The notes: generated by a model not told the origin, from the sequence alone. 64,000 nt of DNA from Ottowia sp. SB7-C50 (GCF_033110285.1 NZ_CP136995.1:2914001-2978000), one strand, 5' to 3'. Counted from the stretch's first letter, positions 1-9,491 are shown. Program-made: numbers and translations.

Positions 1-9
1 GAGCATGGT

Positions 10-735
10 TCAGGTCTTCTGGGGAATGAGGGAAAGAAACTCGCGCCGCAGGTTGGCGTCTTTCAGGAACACCCCGCGCATGACGGAGTTGATCATCTTG
101 CTGTCCATGTCCTTGACGCCGCGCCACGCCATGCAATAGTGCGTGGCCTGCATCACGATGGCCAGGCCGTCGGGCTTGGTCTTGTGCTGGATCAGGTCGG
201 CCAGCTGCACCACGGCCTCTTCCTGGATCTGCGGGCGGCCCATCACCCATTCGGCCAGCCGCGCGTACTTGGACAGGCCGATGACGTTGGTGTGCTCGTT
301 GGGCATCACGCCGATCCAGACCTGCCCGATGACGGGGCAGAAATGGTGGCTGCAGGCCGAACGCACGGTGATCGGGCCGACGATCATCAGCTCGTTCAGG
401 CGCTCGGCGTTGGGAAACTCGGTGATGGTTGGCGGCTGCACATAGCGGCCGCGGAACACTTCGTTGACGTACATCTTGGCCACGCGGCGCGCCGTGTCGG
501 CGGTGTTGTGGTCGCGCGAGGTGTCGATCACCAGGCTGTCGAGCACGCCCTCCATCTTGACGGTGACTTCGTCGAGCAGCTTTTCAAGTTCGCCAGGCTC
601 GACGAAATCGGCGATGTTGTCGTTGGCGTTGAATCGGCGCCGCGCGGCCTGCAGGCGCTCGCGGATCTTGACCGAGACGGGCGTGCCTTCGTCTTCGGCT
701 GGCGCCGCCGCTGGAAGATCGGGTTGGGGTTTCAT
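10..735 (-). CDS. folE: GTP cyclohydrolase I
   Basis: Converts GTP to 7,8-dihydroneopterin triphosphate, the first step of tetrahydrofolate synthesis, as a cytosolic oligomer. The 241-residue product has the zinc site in ACSHHFCPVIG (C128, H131) with the third ligand C201 in THYCMAWRG. The segment VIGLSKYARLAEW (about 151-163) is typical of the active-site region. The usual Glu of the CEHH motif is Ser here. The first 35 residues are variable and Pro/Ala-rich, so the start is slightly uncertain, though total length is close to the family norm. It is the last gene of a minus-strand run. nudB, which acts on its product, lies one gene upstream, so the two folate steps are clustered. Confidence 0.96.
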   Translation of the reverse strand: MKPQPDLPAAAPAEDEGTPVSVKIRERLQAARRRFNANDNIADFVEPGELEKLLDEVTVKMEGVLDSLVIDTSRDHNTADTARRVAKMYVNEVFRGRYVQPPTITEFPNAERLNELMIVGPITVRSACSHHFCPVIGQVWIGVMPNEHTNVIGLSKYARLAEWVMGRPQIQEEAVVQLADLIQHKTKPDGLAIVMQATHYCMAWRGVKDMDSKMINSVMRGVFLKDANLRREFLSLIPQKT

Positions 736-782
736 GTGCGCACCGATGGTAGCAGCAAAGAATGATGGACCAGAACGCGGCC

Positions 783-826
783 CACCGCTTGATGGGACTG
801 CGCTTTAAGCTATTATTTATGTAGCA
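783..826 (+). repeat. Two-hairpin dispersed repeat, copy 1
   Basis: Copy of a short repeat found 14 times in this window. Its most constant part is a small hairpin, GCTAT, seven bases, then ATAGC or GTAGC, preceded by a GCGC-containing arm near CGCTTGATGGGACTGCGC. This copy lies between folE and the phosphoesterase gene and supplies the last codons and TAA stop of the latter. Confidence 0.6.
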
Positions 827-1593
827 TGCTGGCCAAGCAGGTCGAACTCCGCGATCAGCGGCAGGTGGTCCGACATGCGGCTCCACACGCGCCCGCGCGG
901 CGCGGCCAGGCTCAGGGGCCGCATGCCGCGCGCGTAGATGTGGTCCAGCTGGGCCACCGGAAAGCGCGACGGATAGGTCAGCGTGCGCCGGCCCTCGAAG
1001 GCGTGCAGCGAATCGACGTGCAGCAGCCGGCGCACCCGCGTGCCCCAGTCGTTGAAGTCACCCGCCACCACGACCGGCGCGTCGAGCGGAATCTCGCGGG
1101 CGATGTAGCGCTTGAGCTGGTCGGTCTGGCGCACGCGGCTGGCCGGGATCAGCCCGAAGTGCACCACGATGGCGTGCACGCTGACGCCGGCCACGTCGAT
1201 CTCGACGTGCAGCAGGCCGCGCTGCTCAAAGCGGTGGTCGGACATGTCCTCGTGCCGGTGCTGCACGATGGGCCAGCGCGACAGCAGCGCGTTGCCGTGT
1301 TCGCCGTCGCGCGTGATGGCATTGGTGCGGTAGACGGCCTGGTAGCCCTCGGGCGCCAGAAACTCGGCCTGCGGCAGCTCGGGCCAGCCGGTGAAGTAGG
1401 TGGCTTCGCGCCGGTTCGTGGCGCGCACTTCCTGCAGGCAGACGATGTCCGCGTCCAGCGTTTCGATGGCCAGCGCCAGGTTGTGGATTTCGAGCCGCCG
1501 CGCGGGCCCCATGCCCTGCACACCCTTGTGGATGTTGTAGGTGGCCACGCGCAGCACGTCGTGCGGCCCACCCAAGGTCGAGTCCATCGTCAT
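817..1593 (-). CDS. Endonuclease/exonuclease/phosphatase family protein (YbhP-like)
   Basis: A 258-residue member of the EEP superfamily, metal-dependent enzymes that cleave phosphodiester or phosphomonoester bonds. Visible family blocks are VATYNIHKGVQ near the N-terminus, the metal ligand Glu in CLQEVRA, the His/Asn pair in VVAGDFNDW, and the C-terminal LDHIYARG and SDHLPLIAEF with the catalytic His. The true substrate is unknown; the closest general resemblance is to E. coli YbhP. The ATG at 1593 was chosen over an upstream extension because it overlaps the nudB stop as ATGA, indicating translational coupling, and because the upstream extension is arginine/alanine-rich and unlike the family. 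The 3' end runs into a dispersed repeat. Confidence 0.85.
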   Translation of the reverse strand: MTMDSTLGGPHDVLRVATYNIHKGVQGMGPARRLEIHNLALAIETLDADIVCLQEVRATNRREATYFTGWPELPQAEFLAPEGYQAVYRTNAITRDGEHGNALLSRWPIVQHRHEDMSDHRFEQRGLLHVEIDVAGVSVHAIVVHFGLIPASRVRQTDQLKRYIAREIPLDAPVVVAGDFNDWGTRVRRLLHVDSLHAFEGRRTLTYPSRFPVAQLDHIYARGMRPLSLAAPRGRVWSRMSDHLPLIAEFDLLGQHAT

Positions 1594-2081
1594 GCGGCCT
1601 CCCCGCCCATCAGCCGCGGCAGCAGCAGGCAGGCTTCGGCGTTGGACGGCGAGAAGCAGCGCTCTGCCGCCGCCCGGTGCGGCAGCCAGACGTGGTCGTT
1701 GTGCTCGCGCGGGTTGAGGCGCACGACCGTCGCAGCAGGCACCTGCAGGCCAAAAACATGCTCGCGGTTGCTCATCACGCCGGGCGCGTAGCGGTGGCGC
1801 CAATGGGGGTAGATCTCGTACACGTTCTCGAGGTGCCAGTCGGTCAGCGCGTGGCCCGGGCGATACACGTCGATGCCGGTTTCTTCCCACACCTCGCGTA
1901 TGGCGGTCTGTTCGAACGGCTCATCGACGGCGTCCTTGCTGCCGGTGACGGACTGCCAGTGGTCGGTGGCCACGTCGGCGCGGCGGATGAGCAGCACGTG
2001 CAGGTCGGCCGTGTGAATCACGACCAGCACGGACTGCGGAATCTTGTACGGACGCTGCTGTTGGACGGGGCGCTGACCCAT
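1590..2081 (-). CDS. nudB: Dihydroneopterin triphosphate diphosphatase (Nudix hydrolase)
   Basis: Predicted to release pyrophosphate from dihydroneopterin triphosphate, the FolE product, as the second step of folate synthesis. The 163-residue protein has a clear Nudix box starting at GSKDAVDEPFEQTA (48-61) and continuing REVWEETGI (62-70), plus the early YKIPQSVLVVIH strand seen in NudB proteins. Length matches the family (E. coli NudB is about 150). The ATG at 2081 gives the expected N-terminus; an in-frame upstream extension overlaps the preceding gene and has no family features. It overlaps the next gene by four bases and lies close to folE, which supports the folate assignment over a generic Nudix role. 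Confidence 0.9.
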   Translation of the reverse strand: MGQRPVQQQRPYKIPQSVLVVIHTADLHVLLIRRADVATDHWQSVTGSKDAVDEPFEQTAIREVWEETGIDVYRPGHALTDWHLENVYEIYPHWRHRYAPGVMSNREHVFGLQVPAATVVRLNPREHNDHVWLPHRAAAERCFSPSNAEACLLLPRLMGGEAA

Positions 2082-2113
2082 GGCGTGAGTCTCGCTGAAG
2101 GCAAAGCCGGGCT

Positions 2114-2440
2114 TTAGCCCAGTTGGCGCAGCAGCCCGTTCACCATCGGCCGCAACCGCCTGTACATCTGCCAGCCGGACAGCACCCGCGTGCCCAGGCT
2201 CAGCGCCAGGCGCGGGCGGACCAGCATGGCGCCGACGAGCGCCGCACCGCCCAGCAGGAGCAGCGCCTGGTTGTCGCCCACGTGCCGCACGCGCTGCACG
2301 CCGCCACGCACGCGATCGGAAGCCTTGAAGGCCGGCTGGAAGATGTGGCTGCGCACGGCGATCTGATCGCGCAGTTGCGCTGAACGCATGCGCAACTGCT
2401 CGCGGCGCGTGTCCAGGTCGACGGAAGCTTCGTCCTTCAT
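2114..2440 (-). CDS. YqjK-like small membrane-associated protein
   Basis: A 108-residue protein of unknown biochemical function. The N-terminal half is charged and helical (many Arg/Gln, about residues 10-55), followed by one hydrophobic segment, NQALLLLGGAALVGAMLV (about 57-74), and a basic C-terminus. Its position directly after a YqjE-like gene (ATGA overlap at 2437-2440) and a YqjD-like gene reproduces the E. coli order yqjD-yqjE-yqjK, which is the main basis of the call. Probably an inner-membrane protein acting with those two. Sequence similarity to YqjK itself is weak by eye. Confidence 0.65.
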   Translation of the reverse strand: MKDEASVDLDTRREQLRMRSAQLRDQIAVRSHIFQPAFKASDRVRGGVQRVRHVGDNQALLLLGGAALVGAMLVRPRLALSLGTRVLSGWQMYRRLRPMVNGLLRQLG

Positions 2441-2820
2441 GACGCACGCAGCCTTTCCTGGTCACGACGCAGTTCTTCGCGCGTGGTGCCGAACAGCCGC
2501 AGCCCCTTGCGCGCCTTTTGCCACACCAGCAGGGCGAGCACCGCACCGCCGCCGAGAAACAGCGTGGTGAAGATGCCCAGCGCCAGCAGGCGTTGGCTGT
2601 CCCACATCAGCACCGTGAGGAACACGGCGAGAAAGATGAGCCCGAAGCTCACGAACACCACCGCCAGCGCGCCCATCACGGCCATGCTGGCCAGGCCGGA
2701 CAGCTCCTGCCGCGCCTCCACGGTGAACAGTTCCAGGCGCACTTGCGCCAGTTCGATCACGTCGGCGAACAAGCCGCGCACGCGGGCTGCGGTGCTGGCG
2801 TCGGAAGAAGGCAGGCTCAT
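2437..2820 (-). CDS. Phage-holin-family inner-membrane protein (YqjE-like)
   Basis: A 127-residue protein with two strongly hydrophobic segments, roughly residues 43-70 (LASMAVMGALAVVFVSFG onward) and 78-103, linked by the short turn MWDSQRLLAL. This is the layout of the holin-III superfamily proteins encoded beside DUF883 genes (E. coli YqjE). The amphipathic N-terminus (VIELAQVRLELFTVEARQEL) is typical. No enzymatic motif is present and the family's role is unclear; despite the name these are not lysis holins. Start at 2820 follows the upstream gene by 39 bases; the stop overlaps the next gene by four bases. Confidence 0.75.
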   Translation of the reverse strand: MSLPSSDASTAARVRGLFADVIELAQVRLELFTVEARQELSGLASMAVMGALAVVFVSFGLIFLAVFLTVLMWDSQRLLALGIFTTLFLGGGAVLALLVWQKARKGLRLFGTTREELRRDQERLRAS

Positions 2821-2859
2821 GGGCGAAGGCAGCGGAACGAACAGCGATTAATCAACTAA

Positions 2860-3189
2860 TCAGCGGCGACCCAGCAGCACGCCGATCAGGATGCCCAGCG
2901 CAGCGGCCGCGCCGATGGACGACCAGGGGTTGTCGTGCACGTAGTCGTCGGTGGCGGTGGCAGCCTGGCGGGCACGGGCACGCAGCGCGGCATCCGCGTC
3001 GGCCAGCTTTTCGCGGGCCACGACCAGGTTTTCGCGCGCGCGGGCGCGCAGTTCGGTCATCTTGGTGTCGGTCTGGCCGGCGGTGGCGGCCAGCAGATCT
3101 TCGGCGTCGGAAACCACCCGGCGCAGGTTGCTCACGAGTTGTTCTTTGGTTTCGGTGGCCGATTCGACGAGATCAGACGTGTAGGACAT
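2860..3189 (-). CDS. DUF883 (YqjD/ElaB) family membrane-anchored protein
   Basis: A 109-residue protein with a long charged helix (about 5-80, heptad-like, rich in Ala/Arg/Glu/Asp) and a C-terminal tail DNPWSSIGAAAALGILIG followed by VLLGRR, the hallmark glycine-rich single anchor of DUF883. In E. coli the relatives YqjD, ElaB and YgaM sit in the inner membrane and YqjD binds ribosomes in stationary phase; that role is inferred here by family only. First gene of the yqjD-E-K-like trio. A Shine-Dalgarno-like GGAGAA lies just upstream of the ATG. The 178-base gap before aspS holds nothing else I can identify. Confidence 0.88.
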   Translation of the reverse strand: MSYTSDLVESATETKEQLVSNLRRVVSDAEDLLAATAGQTDTKMTELRARARENLVVAREKLADADAALRARARQAATATDDYVHDNPWSSIGAAAALGILIGVLLGRR

Positions 3190-3367
3190 GACATTCTCCA
3201 GAAAGAAAATCCATGCTAACAGAGTGGCCGCGCGCGGCGCGTAGGACGCCGCCGCTGACGCATGCCATGAATCTAGAACAGGTGACAGGCAGGGCTGGAC
3301 CCACCGCCCGGCAACTCGCCTGCGGCCGCGTGCGCATGGCCCCGCCGAGGGCGTGGGCGCTGCGTCG

Positions 3368-5161
3368 TCAGGCCGCGACGGGGTTGCGCAGGCGGATGTG
3401 CAGCTCGCGCAGCTGCTTTTCCTCGACCGCCGACGGCGCCTGCGTCAGCAGGTCCTGCGCACGCTGCGTCTTGGGGAAGGCGATCACGTCGCGGATCGAA
3501 TCGGCCTTGGTCATGAGCGTGACCAGGCGGTCCAGGCCAAAGGCCAGGCCGCCGTGCGGCGGCGCGCCGTATTGCAGCGCGTCCAGCAGGTAGCCGAACT
3601 TGGCCTGCGCGTCCTCGGGGCTGATCTTGAGGGCGGTGAACACCTTGCTCTGCACGTCGGCGCGGTGGATACGCACAGAGCCGCCGCCCAGTTCCCAGCC
3701 GTTCAGCACCATGTCGTAGGCCTTGGCCACGCACTTGGCGGGGTCGGAGTCCATGTAGTCCTCGTGGCCGTCCTTGGGCGCGGTGAAGGGGTGGTGCACG
3801 GCGTTCCAGCGATGTTCGCCCTCGTCATATTCGAACATCGGGAAGTCGACCACCCACAGCGGCGCCCAGCGGTCCTCGAACAGGCCCGACTTGCGCGCCG
3901 CCGCGCCGTGGCCGATCTTCAGGCGCAGCGCGCCGATGGCGTCGTTGACCACCTTGGCCTTGTCGGCGCCGAAGAACAGGATGTCGCCGCTCTGCGCGCC
4001 GCTGCGCTTCAGGATCTCGGCAATCGCCGCGTCATGCAGGTTCTTGACGATGGCCGACTGCAGGCCATCACGGCCCTGTCCCGCGTCGTTGACCTTGATC
4101 CACGCCAGGCCCTTGGCGCCGTAGATCTTGACGAATTCGGTGTAGCCGTCGATTTCGCCACGGCTCATCTCGGCGCCGCCGGGCACGCGCAGGGCGACCA
4201 CGCGCCCGCCGGGCGTGGTGGCCGGGCCGCTGAACACCTTGAAATCCACATCGGCCATGACGTCGGTCAGCTCGGTGAATTCGAGCTTGACGCGCAGATC
4301 GGGCTTGTCGGAGCCGAAACGGTGCATGGCCTCGGCATACGGCATGACCGGAAATTCGCCCAGGTCCACGTCCATCGTCTTCTTGAAGACGTGGGTGATC
4401 ATGCGCTGGAACAGGTCGCGGATCTCCTGCTCGTTGAGGAACGAAGTCTCGCAGTCGATCTGGGTAAATTCGGGCTGGCGGTCGGCGCGCAGGTCTTCGT
4501 CGCGGAAGCACTTGGTGATCTGGTAGTAGCGGTCGTAGCCGGCCACCATCAGCATCTGCTTGTACAGCTGGGGCGACTGCGGCAGCGCGAAGAACATGCC
4601 GTCGTGCACGCGGCTGGGCACCAGATAGTCGCGCGCGCCTTCGGGCGTGCTCTTGCCCAGCATGGGCGTCTCGATGTCGATGAAGCCGTGCTCGTCGAGA
4701 AACTTGCGCACCTCGATCGCCACGCGGTAGCGCAGCATCAGGTTGTGCTGCATGTACGGCCGGCGCAGGTCCAGCACGCGGTGCGTCAGGCGCGTGGTTT
4801 CCGACAGGTTCTCGTCGTCCAGCTGGAACGGCGGGGTGACCGACGGGTTAAGCACCGTCAGCTCCTGGCACAGCACCTCGATCTTGCCGCTCTTCATGTT
4901 GTCGTTGGTGGTGCCTTCGGGGCGCGCGCGCACCAGGCCCTTGACCTGCACGCAGAACTCGTTGCGCAGGTCTTCGGCGATCTTGAACATCTCCGGGCGG
5001 TCGGGGTCGCACACCACCTGCACGTAGCCTTCGCGGTCGCGCAGGTCGACGAAGATCACGCCGCCATGGTCGCGCCGGCGGTTGACCCAGCCGCACAGGC
5101 TGACCGTCTGGCCGATCAGCGCCTCGGTCACGAGGCCGCAGTAGTGGGAACGCATCGACAT
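3368..5161 (-). CDS. aspS: Aspartyl-tRNA synthetase (probably non-discriminating)
   Basis: Charges tRNA with aspartate. The 597-residue protein has the bacterial architecture: OB-fold anticodon domain (about 1-110), class II core with motif 2 at [16 protein letters not shown] (219-234), the GAD insertion (about 310-430), and motif 3 at GLAFGLDRL (538-546). Two anticodon-domain positions that in the non-discriminating Pseudomonas aeruginosa enzyme allow use of tRNA-Asn (His and Gly) are matched by H32 in RRRDHGG and G83 in RPEGTT. This predicts that the enzyme also makes Asp-tRNA-Asn for the GatCAB amidotransferase; that is inference. It follows the DUF502 gene by 11 bases in the order fmdB-DUF502-aspS common in Burkholderiales. 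Confidence 0.97.
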   Translation of the reverse strand: MSMRSHYCGLVTEALIGQTVSLCGWVNRRRDHGGVIFVDLRDREGYVQVVCDPDRPEMFKIAEDLRNEFCVQVKGLVRARPEGTTNDNMKSGKIEVLCQELTVLNPSVTPPFQLDDENLSETTRLTHRVLDLRRPYMQHNLMLRYRVAIEVRKFLDEHGFIDIETPMLGKSTPEGARDYLVPSRVHDGMFFALPQSPQLYKQMLMVAGYDRYYQITKCFRDEDLRADRQPEFTQIDCETSFLNEQEIRDLFQRMITHVFKKTMDVDLGEFPVMPYAEAMHRFGSDKPDLRVKLEFTELTDVMADVDFKVFSGPATTPGGRVVALRVPGGAEMSRGEIDGYTEFVKIYGAKGLAWIKVNDAGQGRDGLQSAIVKNLHDAAIAEILKRSGAQSGDILFFGADKAKVVNDAIGALRLKIGHGAAARKSGLFEDRWAPLWVVDFPMFEYDEGEHRWNAVHHPFTAPKDGHEDYMDSDPAKCVAKAYDMVLNGWELGGGSVRIHRADVQSKVFTALKISPEDAQAKFGYLLDALQYGAPPHGGLAFGLDRLVTLMTKADSIRDVIAFPKTQRAQDLLTQAPSAVEEKQLRELHIRLRNPVAA

Positions 5162-5172
5162 GGGTTGGCTTT

Positions 5173-5938
5173 CTACAGTTCTGGTCGGGCGCCGGCCGGA
5201 TCGGCCAGCGCAGGGGACACGGGGATTTCGGGTTGCGCGGACGGCGCAGACGGGGCGGGGCCGGTCACGCCCGGCACCTGGGGCAGGGGTTGCGGCTCAC
5301 CGGCGCGAGGTTCGCGCATCGGCGGCGCCACCACGCCCATGGAAATGACATATTTGAGCGCTTCGTCCACGCTCATCTTGAGTTCGACCACGTCGGCACG
5401 CGGCACCATCAGGAAGAAGCCCGACGTGGGGTTGGGTGTGGTGGGCACGTAGACGCTGATGAAATCGCGGTCCAGGTAGGTCGCCACCTCGCCGCCGGGG
5501 CGGCCGGTGAGAAAGCCGATCGTCCACGCACCCTGACGCGGATACTGGATCAGCAGCGCCTTGGAAAAGGCCTGCCCCGAGCCAGAAAACAGCGTGTCCG
5601 ACACCTGCTTGACGCTGGAATAGATGCTGCGCACCACGGGGATGCGGTTCATCAGCTTTTCCCACTGGCGCAGCCACCACTGCCCGAACATGTTGGCCAC
5701 GAACAGGCCGGTGCCCAGCACCACCACCGTCACCAGAATCACGCCCAGGCCAGGGATGCGCCGCAGCTGGTCGCCCAGCGGCACCAGCGGGGGGAATCAC
5801 CGCCTCGATGGCGGCCAGCACGCCCAGAAAGATGCTGTCGAGAATGCCCACCAGCCACAGCAGCACCCACACGGTGACGCCCATCGGCAGCCACACCAGC
5901 AGGCCGGTGATGAAGTATTGGCGCAGGCGGGACATCAT
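5173..5938 (-). CDS. DUF502 family inner-membrane protein, frame broken as read
   Basis: Two overlapping frames together give one DUF502 protein of about 254 residues. The first frame holds the start and first membrane segment ([20 protein letters not shown], about 1-35). The second holds [15 protein letters not shown], a second membrane segment, and the family block [20 protein letters not shown] followed by [12 protein letters not shown]. They join at the six-G run 5789-5794; removing one G restores [10 protein letters not shown] sequencing or assembly error in the run is as likely as a true mutation, because the downstream half shows no decay. The family has membrane segments but no known activity. 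It is co-oriented and tightly spaced with fmdB (24 bases) and aspS (11 bases). Confidence 0.85.
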
Positions 5939-5962
5939 GGTGGGATGCGGGGCCGTGGGCCG

Positions 5963-6304
5963 TCAGTCCTTGGACGAGCCCGTGCCGCCGCCCGACGCCG
6001 CAGGGCTGCTGGCCGGGGCCGGCGCAGGCGATGCGGCCGGCGCTGCGCTGTCAGAAGCGGGTGCGGCGGCGCCGTCCGCCGGCTTGGCGCTGCTCTTGTC
6101 CTTGCTGCCGCTGCTGCTACCGCCTTCGCGGAAGTCGGTGACATACCAGCCCGACCCCTTCAGCTGGAAACCCGCCGCCGTCACCTGCTTGGCAAACTGC
6201 GGCGCGCCGCACGACGGGCAGACCGTGAGCGGCGGGTCGGACATTTTCTGCAGCACATCCTTGGCGAACCCGCAGGAGGCGCATTTGTAAGCGTAGATGG
6301 GCAT
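5963..6304 (-). CDS. FmdB family zinc-ribbon regulatory protein
   Basis: A 113-residue protein starting MPIYAYKCASCG, the hallmark N-terminus of the FmdB/CxxC_CxxC family. Two CxxC pairs (C8/C11 and C29/C32) form a zinc ribbon; SGWYVTDFR (51-59) is also conserved. FmdB was named from formamidase regulation in Methylophilus, but the role of most members is unknown. From about residue 61 the protein becomes a Ser/Gly/Ala/Pro low-complexity tail of about 50 residues, which is common in betaproteobacterial members. The ATG at 6304 was chosen over a longer frame because the family begins exactly there. A TATAAT lies 39 bases upstream. Confidence 0.9.
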   Translation of the reverse strand: MPIYAYKCASCGFAKDVLQKMSDPPLTVCPSCGAPQFAKQVTAAGFQLKGSGWYVTDFREGGSSSGSKDKSSAKPADGAAAPASDSAAPAASPAPAPASSPAASGGGTGSSKD

Positions 6305-6343
6305 GGAAGGAGCGGCAGCGGCGCAGCGCGCGCAAAACCGCTC

Positions 6344-6349
6344 ATTATA
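6344..6349 (-). promoter_or_regulatory. Candidate -10 box for fmdB-DUF502-aspS
   Basis: A perfect TATAAT on the minus strand about 39 bases before the fmdB ATG, in an otherwise GC-rich gap. Transcription would start near 6337 and leave a short leader. No good -35 hexamer was seen, so this is a moderate candidate only. Confidence 0.4.
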
Positions 6350-6401
6350 AAAGCCGGGGCCGCCGGCGCGCCTGGCCTGACGGGGTGCCCCACCGGCCTG
6401 G

Positions 6402-7871
6402 TCAGGCCTGGTCGTACCGCGGCGCCAGGCGGCGCGTGTGCGCGTGGTGGTCAGGAATCCACTGCGGCGCCAGCGAACCGACCAGCATGCCCACAAAGGC
6501 CATCAGCAAACCGGCCAGCTGACCGGGGAAGGCGTCGCCCAGGCGCGTCACGCCCGGGAAGAACAGCACCCACGTGCCCACGCCCAGCAGAATGGCCAGC
6601 ACGGCGCCCTGCGTGGTGGCGCGACTCCAGTACAGCCCCATCAGCAGCGGCACGAAGGCCGCCACCAGCGTGACCTGGTAGGCCGACGACACCAGCTCGT
6701 AGATGGAGGTACCGCGCATCGCAATCGCATAGGCCAGCACGCTGAGCGAGAACACCAGGATGCTGACGCGCATGGCCACCAGGCGCTGGCGGTCGCTCAT
6801 CGAGGGGTAGAGGTTGCCCAGGATGTTCTCAACGAAGCTGGTCGAGGGCGCCAGCAGCGTGGCCGACGACGTGCTCTTGATCGCCGACAGCAGCGCGCCG
6901 AAGAACAGGATCTGCATCACCAGCGGCATGTGGCCCATGATGAAGGCCGGCAGCAGCTTCTGGTAGTCGTTGTGCACCAGCTGCACCGCACGGTCGCCCA
7001 TCACCACCACGGCCGCAGTGACGATGAACATGGGCACAAAGGCAAACAGGATGTAGGCCGCGCCGCCAATGATGGCGCCGCTCTGCGCGGTGCGCGCATC
7101 CTTGGCCGACATCACGCGCTGGAACACGTCCTGTTGCGGAATGCTGCCCAGCATCATGGTGATGCCGGCGGCGATGAAGAAGGCAATGTCCTTGAAGGTC
7201 GGCTCGGGGAAGAAGCGCAGCATGTCCTGCTGCGTGACGAGGTTCATCACCTGCCCCGCGCCCCCGGCCAGATCGGCCGAAAAAATCGCGATCACGGACA
7301 GGCCGACCACCAGCACGATCATCTGGATGAAGTCCGTCCACGCCACGGCCAGGAAACCGCCAACCATCACGTACACCAGCACCGCCAGGGTGCCGATGAC
7401 CATGCCCGTGCTTTCGGACATCGCGCCGCCCGTGAGCACGTTGAACACCAGGCCCAGGGCCGTGATCTGCGCCGCCACCCAGCCCAGGTAGCTCAGGATG
7501 ATGGCCACCGAGCAGAACACCTCGACCCCCTTGCCATAGCGCTGGCGGTAGAAGTCGCCGATGGTCAGCAGGTTCATGCGGTACAGCTTGGCCGCAAAGA
7601 AGGCACCCACCAGGATCAGGCAGGTGCCGGCGCCAAACGGGTCTTCGACGATGGCGCCCAGGCCGCCCTGAACGAACTTGGCCGGCACGCCCATCACGGT
7701 CTCGGCGCCGAACCACGTCGCGAAGGTCGTCGTCACGATCATGATGAACGGCAGGTTGCGGCCCGCCAGCGCGAAGTCGGTGGTGGTCTTGATCCGCGTG
7801 CCCGCCCAGACGCCAATGGCCAGGGTGCCCAGCAGATAGGCGATGACGAAAACCATCAGGGTGATGTTCAT
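6402..7871 (-). CDS. Sodium:solute symporter (SSS/PutP family)
   Basis: A 489-residue polytopic inner-membrane protein with about 13 hydrophobic segments. Family features include the early FALAGRNLPFIMIV (TM1-TM2 loop with the helix break), TWFGAETVMGVPA, the segment LLTIGDFYRQRYGKGVEV (TM3), and SAIKSTSSATLLAPSTSF in TM8-9, where paired Ser/Thr are expected to bind Na+. It should couple solute import to sodium entry. The substrate cannot be told from sequence; family members carry proline, pantothenate, acetate, sugars or urea. The ATG at 7871 is preceded by a strong GAGGAGAA ribosome-binding site, which rules out longer in-frame starts. It follows ubiB by 11 bases and may be cotranscribed with it. 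Confidence 0.92.
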   Translation of the reverse strand: MNITLMVFVIAYLLGTLAIGVWAGTRIKTTTDFALAGRNLPFIMIVTTTFATWFGAETVMGVPAKFVQGGLGAIVEDPFGAGTCLILVGAFFAAKLYRMNLLTIGDFYRQRYGKGVEVFCSVAIILSYLGWVAAQITALGLVFNVLTGGAMSESTGMVIGTLAVLVYVMVGGFLAVAWTDFIQMIVLVVGLSVIAIFSADLAGGAGQVMNLVTQQDMLRFFPEPTFKDIAFFIAAGITMMLGSIPQQDVFQRVMSAKDARTAQSGAIIGGAAYILFAFVPMFIVTAAVVVMGDRAVQLVHNDYQKLLPAFIMGHMPLVMQILFFGALLSAIKSTSSATLLAPSTSFVENILGNLYPSMSDRQRLVAMRVSILVFSLSVLAYAIAMRGTSIYELVSSAYQVTLVAAFVPLLMGLYWSRATTQGAVLAILLGVGTWVLFFPGVTRLGDAFPGQLAGLLMAFVGMLVGSLAPQWIPDHHAHTRRLAPRYDQA

Positions 7872-7882
7872 GTTCTCCTCGT

Positions 7883-9451
7883 TCAGAAAAGGCGCACGCG
7901 CACGACGATCTGCATCACGATCAGGCCCAGCAGGAAGCCGATGCCGCCGTAGACGATCTTCTGCAACAGCCGGTTGGTATGGCGCTGCTGGCGCACCAGT
8001 TCGGCCAGGTCGGCGCGCAGGTCGTCCAGCGGGCGCTGCTGCAGGTAGCCGTGCAACAGGCGCGGCAGATCGGGCAGCATTTTGGCGTAATAGGGCGACT
8101 GCTCCTTCAGTTCGCGCCACAGCCGCCGCGGCCCGATCTGTTCATGCATCCACGTCTCGAGGAAGGGCTTGGCGGTGGCCCACAAGTCCAGTTCCGGGTC
8201 CAGCTGGCGCCCCAGGCCTTCCACGTTCAGCAGGGTCTTCTGCAGCAGCACCAGTTGCGGCTGGATGACGACGTTGAAGCGGCGCGAGATCTGGAACAGC
8301 CGCAGCAGCACCATGCCGAGCGAGATGTCCTTCAGCGGCCGGTCGAAGTACGGCTCGCACACGCTGCGGATGCCGGCTTCCAGCTCGTCGACGCGCGTGT
8401 CGGGCGGCACCCAGCCGCTTTCGACGTGCAATTCGGCCACGCGCTTGTAGTCGCGCCGGAAGAAAGCGGCAAAGTTCTGCGCCAGGTATTCCTTGTCGAC
8501 CTGCGTCAGCGTGCCGACGATGCCAAAGTCCAGCGATACGTAGCGCCCGAACGTCGCCGGATCGACGCTGACCATGATGTTGCCCGGGTGCATGTCGGCG
8601 TGGAAGAAGCCGTCGCGGAACACCTGAGTGAAGAAGATGGTGACGCCGTCGCGCGCCAGCTTGGGAATGTCCACGCCGGCTTCGCGCAGGCGCTCGATCT
8701 GGCCGACGGGAATGCCCTTCATGCGCTCCATCACCAGCACTTCGGGGCGGATCATGTCCCAGAACATTTCCGGGATCATCACCAGGTCCAGCCCGGCCAT
8801 GTTGCGGCGCAGTTGCGCGGCACTGGCGGCCTCGCGCACCAGGTCCAGCTCGTCGTGCAGGTACTTGTCGAACTCGGCCGCCACCTCCCGCGGCTTCAGG
8901 CGCTTGCCGTCGGGCGCCAGGCGCTCCACCCAGGCCGCCATCATGCGGATCAGGGCCAGGTCCTGCCCGATCACCTTGAGCATGCCCGGCCGCAGCACCT
9001 TGACCGCGACCTCGCGTTCGCGCCCGTTGCGGTCGAGCATGGTGGCGAAATGCACCTGGGCAATGGACGCACTGGCGACCGGCGTGCGGTCGAAGCTGGT
9101 GAACAGGGTGTCGACCGGCTGGCCGAACGCGCGCTCGATGGTGGCCACGGCCTGCTCGCCGGGAAAAGGCGGCACGCGGTCCTGCAGCAAGGCCAGCTCG
9201 TCCGCCACGTCGGCCGGCAGCAGGTCGCGCCGGGTCGACAGCACCTGGCCGAACTTGACGAAGATCGGGCCCAGCTTCTGCAGCGCCTCGCGCAGCCGCT
9301 GCCCGCGCGGCGCCGACAGGTCGCGCCCGACCGACGCCACGCGCGCCGCCAGGCTCAGCGCCGGGTGCCGGAAGCTGGTCAGGATCAGTTCATCGAGGCC
9401 ATAGCGCAGCGAGATCCAGACGATGTAGGCGGCACGCAGGACACGCCTCAC
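7883..9451 (-). CDS. ubiB: Ubiquinone biosynthesis atypical kinase/ATPase
   Basis: UbiB of the ABC1/ADCK family, an accessory ATPase needed for ubiquinone synthesis at the inner membrane. The 522-residue product has the diagnostic KxGQ block [20 protein letters not shown], then ASASIAQVH (Ala-rich loop), [10 protein letters not shown] (Lys), [10 protein letters not shown] (catalytic-loop analogue) and [10 protein letters not shown] (metal-binding DFG analogue), plus a C-terminal hydrophobic hairpin from about residue 495. A GTG start at 9451 is preferred: it has GGGAGG about ten bases upstream and aligns with the family's MRR...YGLDEL N-terminus. An upstream ATG at 9475 is possible. It lies 40 bases after ubiJ, as in the E. 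coli ubiE-ubiJ-ubiB cluster. Confidence 0.94.
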   Translation of the reverse strand: MRRVLRAAYIVWISLRYGLDELILTSFRHPALSLAARVASVGRDLSAPRGQRLREALQKLGPIFVKFGQVLSTRRDLLPADVADELALLQDRVPPFPGEQAVATIERAFGQPVDTLFTSFDRTPVASASIAQVHFATMLDRNGREREVAVKVLRPGMLKVIGQDLALIRMMAAWVERLAPDGKRLKPREVAAEFDKYLHDELDLVREAASAAQLRRNMAGLDLVMIPEMFWDMIRPEVLVMERMKGIPVGQIERLREAGVDIPKLARDGVTIFFTQVFRDGFFHADMHPGNIMVSVDPATFGRYVSLDFGIVGTLTQVDKEYLAQNFAAFFRRDYKRVAELHVESGWVPPDTRVDELEAGIRSVCEPYFDRPLKDISLGMVLLRLFQISRRFNVVIQPQLVLLQKTLLNVEGLGRQLDPELDLWATAKPFLETWMHEQIGPRRLWRELKEQSPYYAKMLPDLPRLLHGYLQQRPLDDLRADLAELVRQQRHTNRLLQKIVYGGIGFLLGLIVMQIVVRVRLF

Positions 9452-9491
9452 TGCCCGCCCTCCCGCGCGCGGCATGGCACAAAGGAGGGTT

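Noticed and set aside
3353..5452. A 699-residue open frame on the plus strand opposite aspS
   Set aside because: Antisense shadow of a GC-rich gene; its translation is rich in His, Val and Ala with no domain, while aspS on the other strand has complete catalytic motifs.
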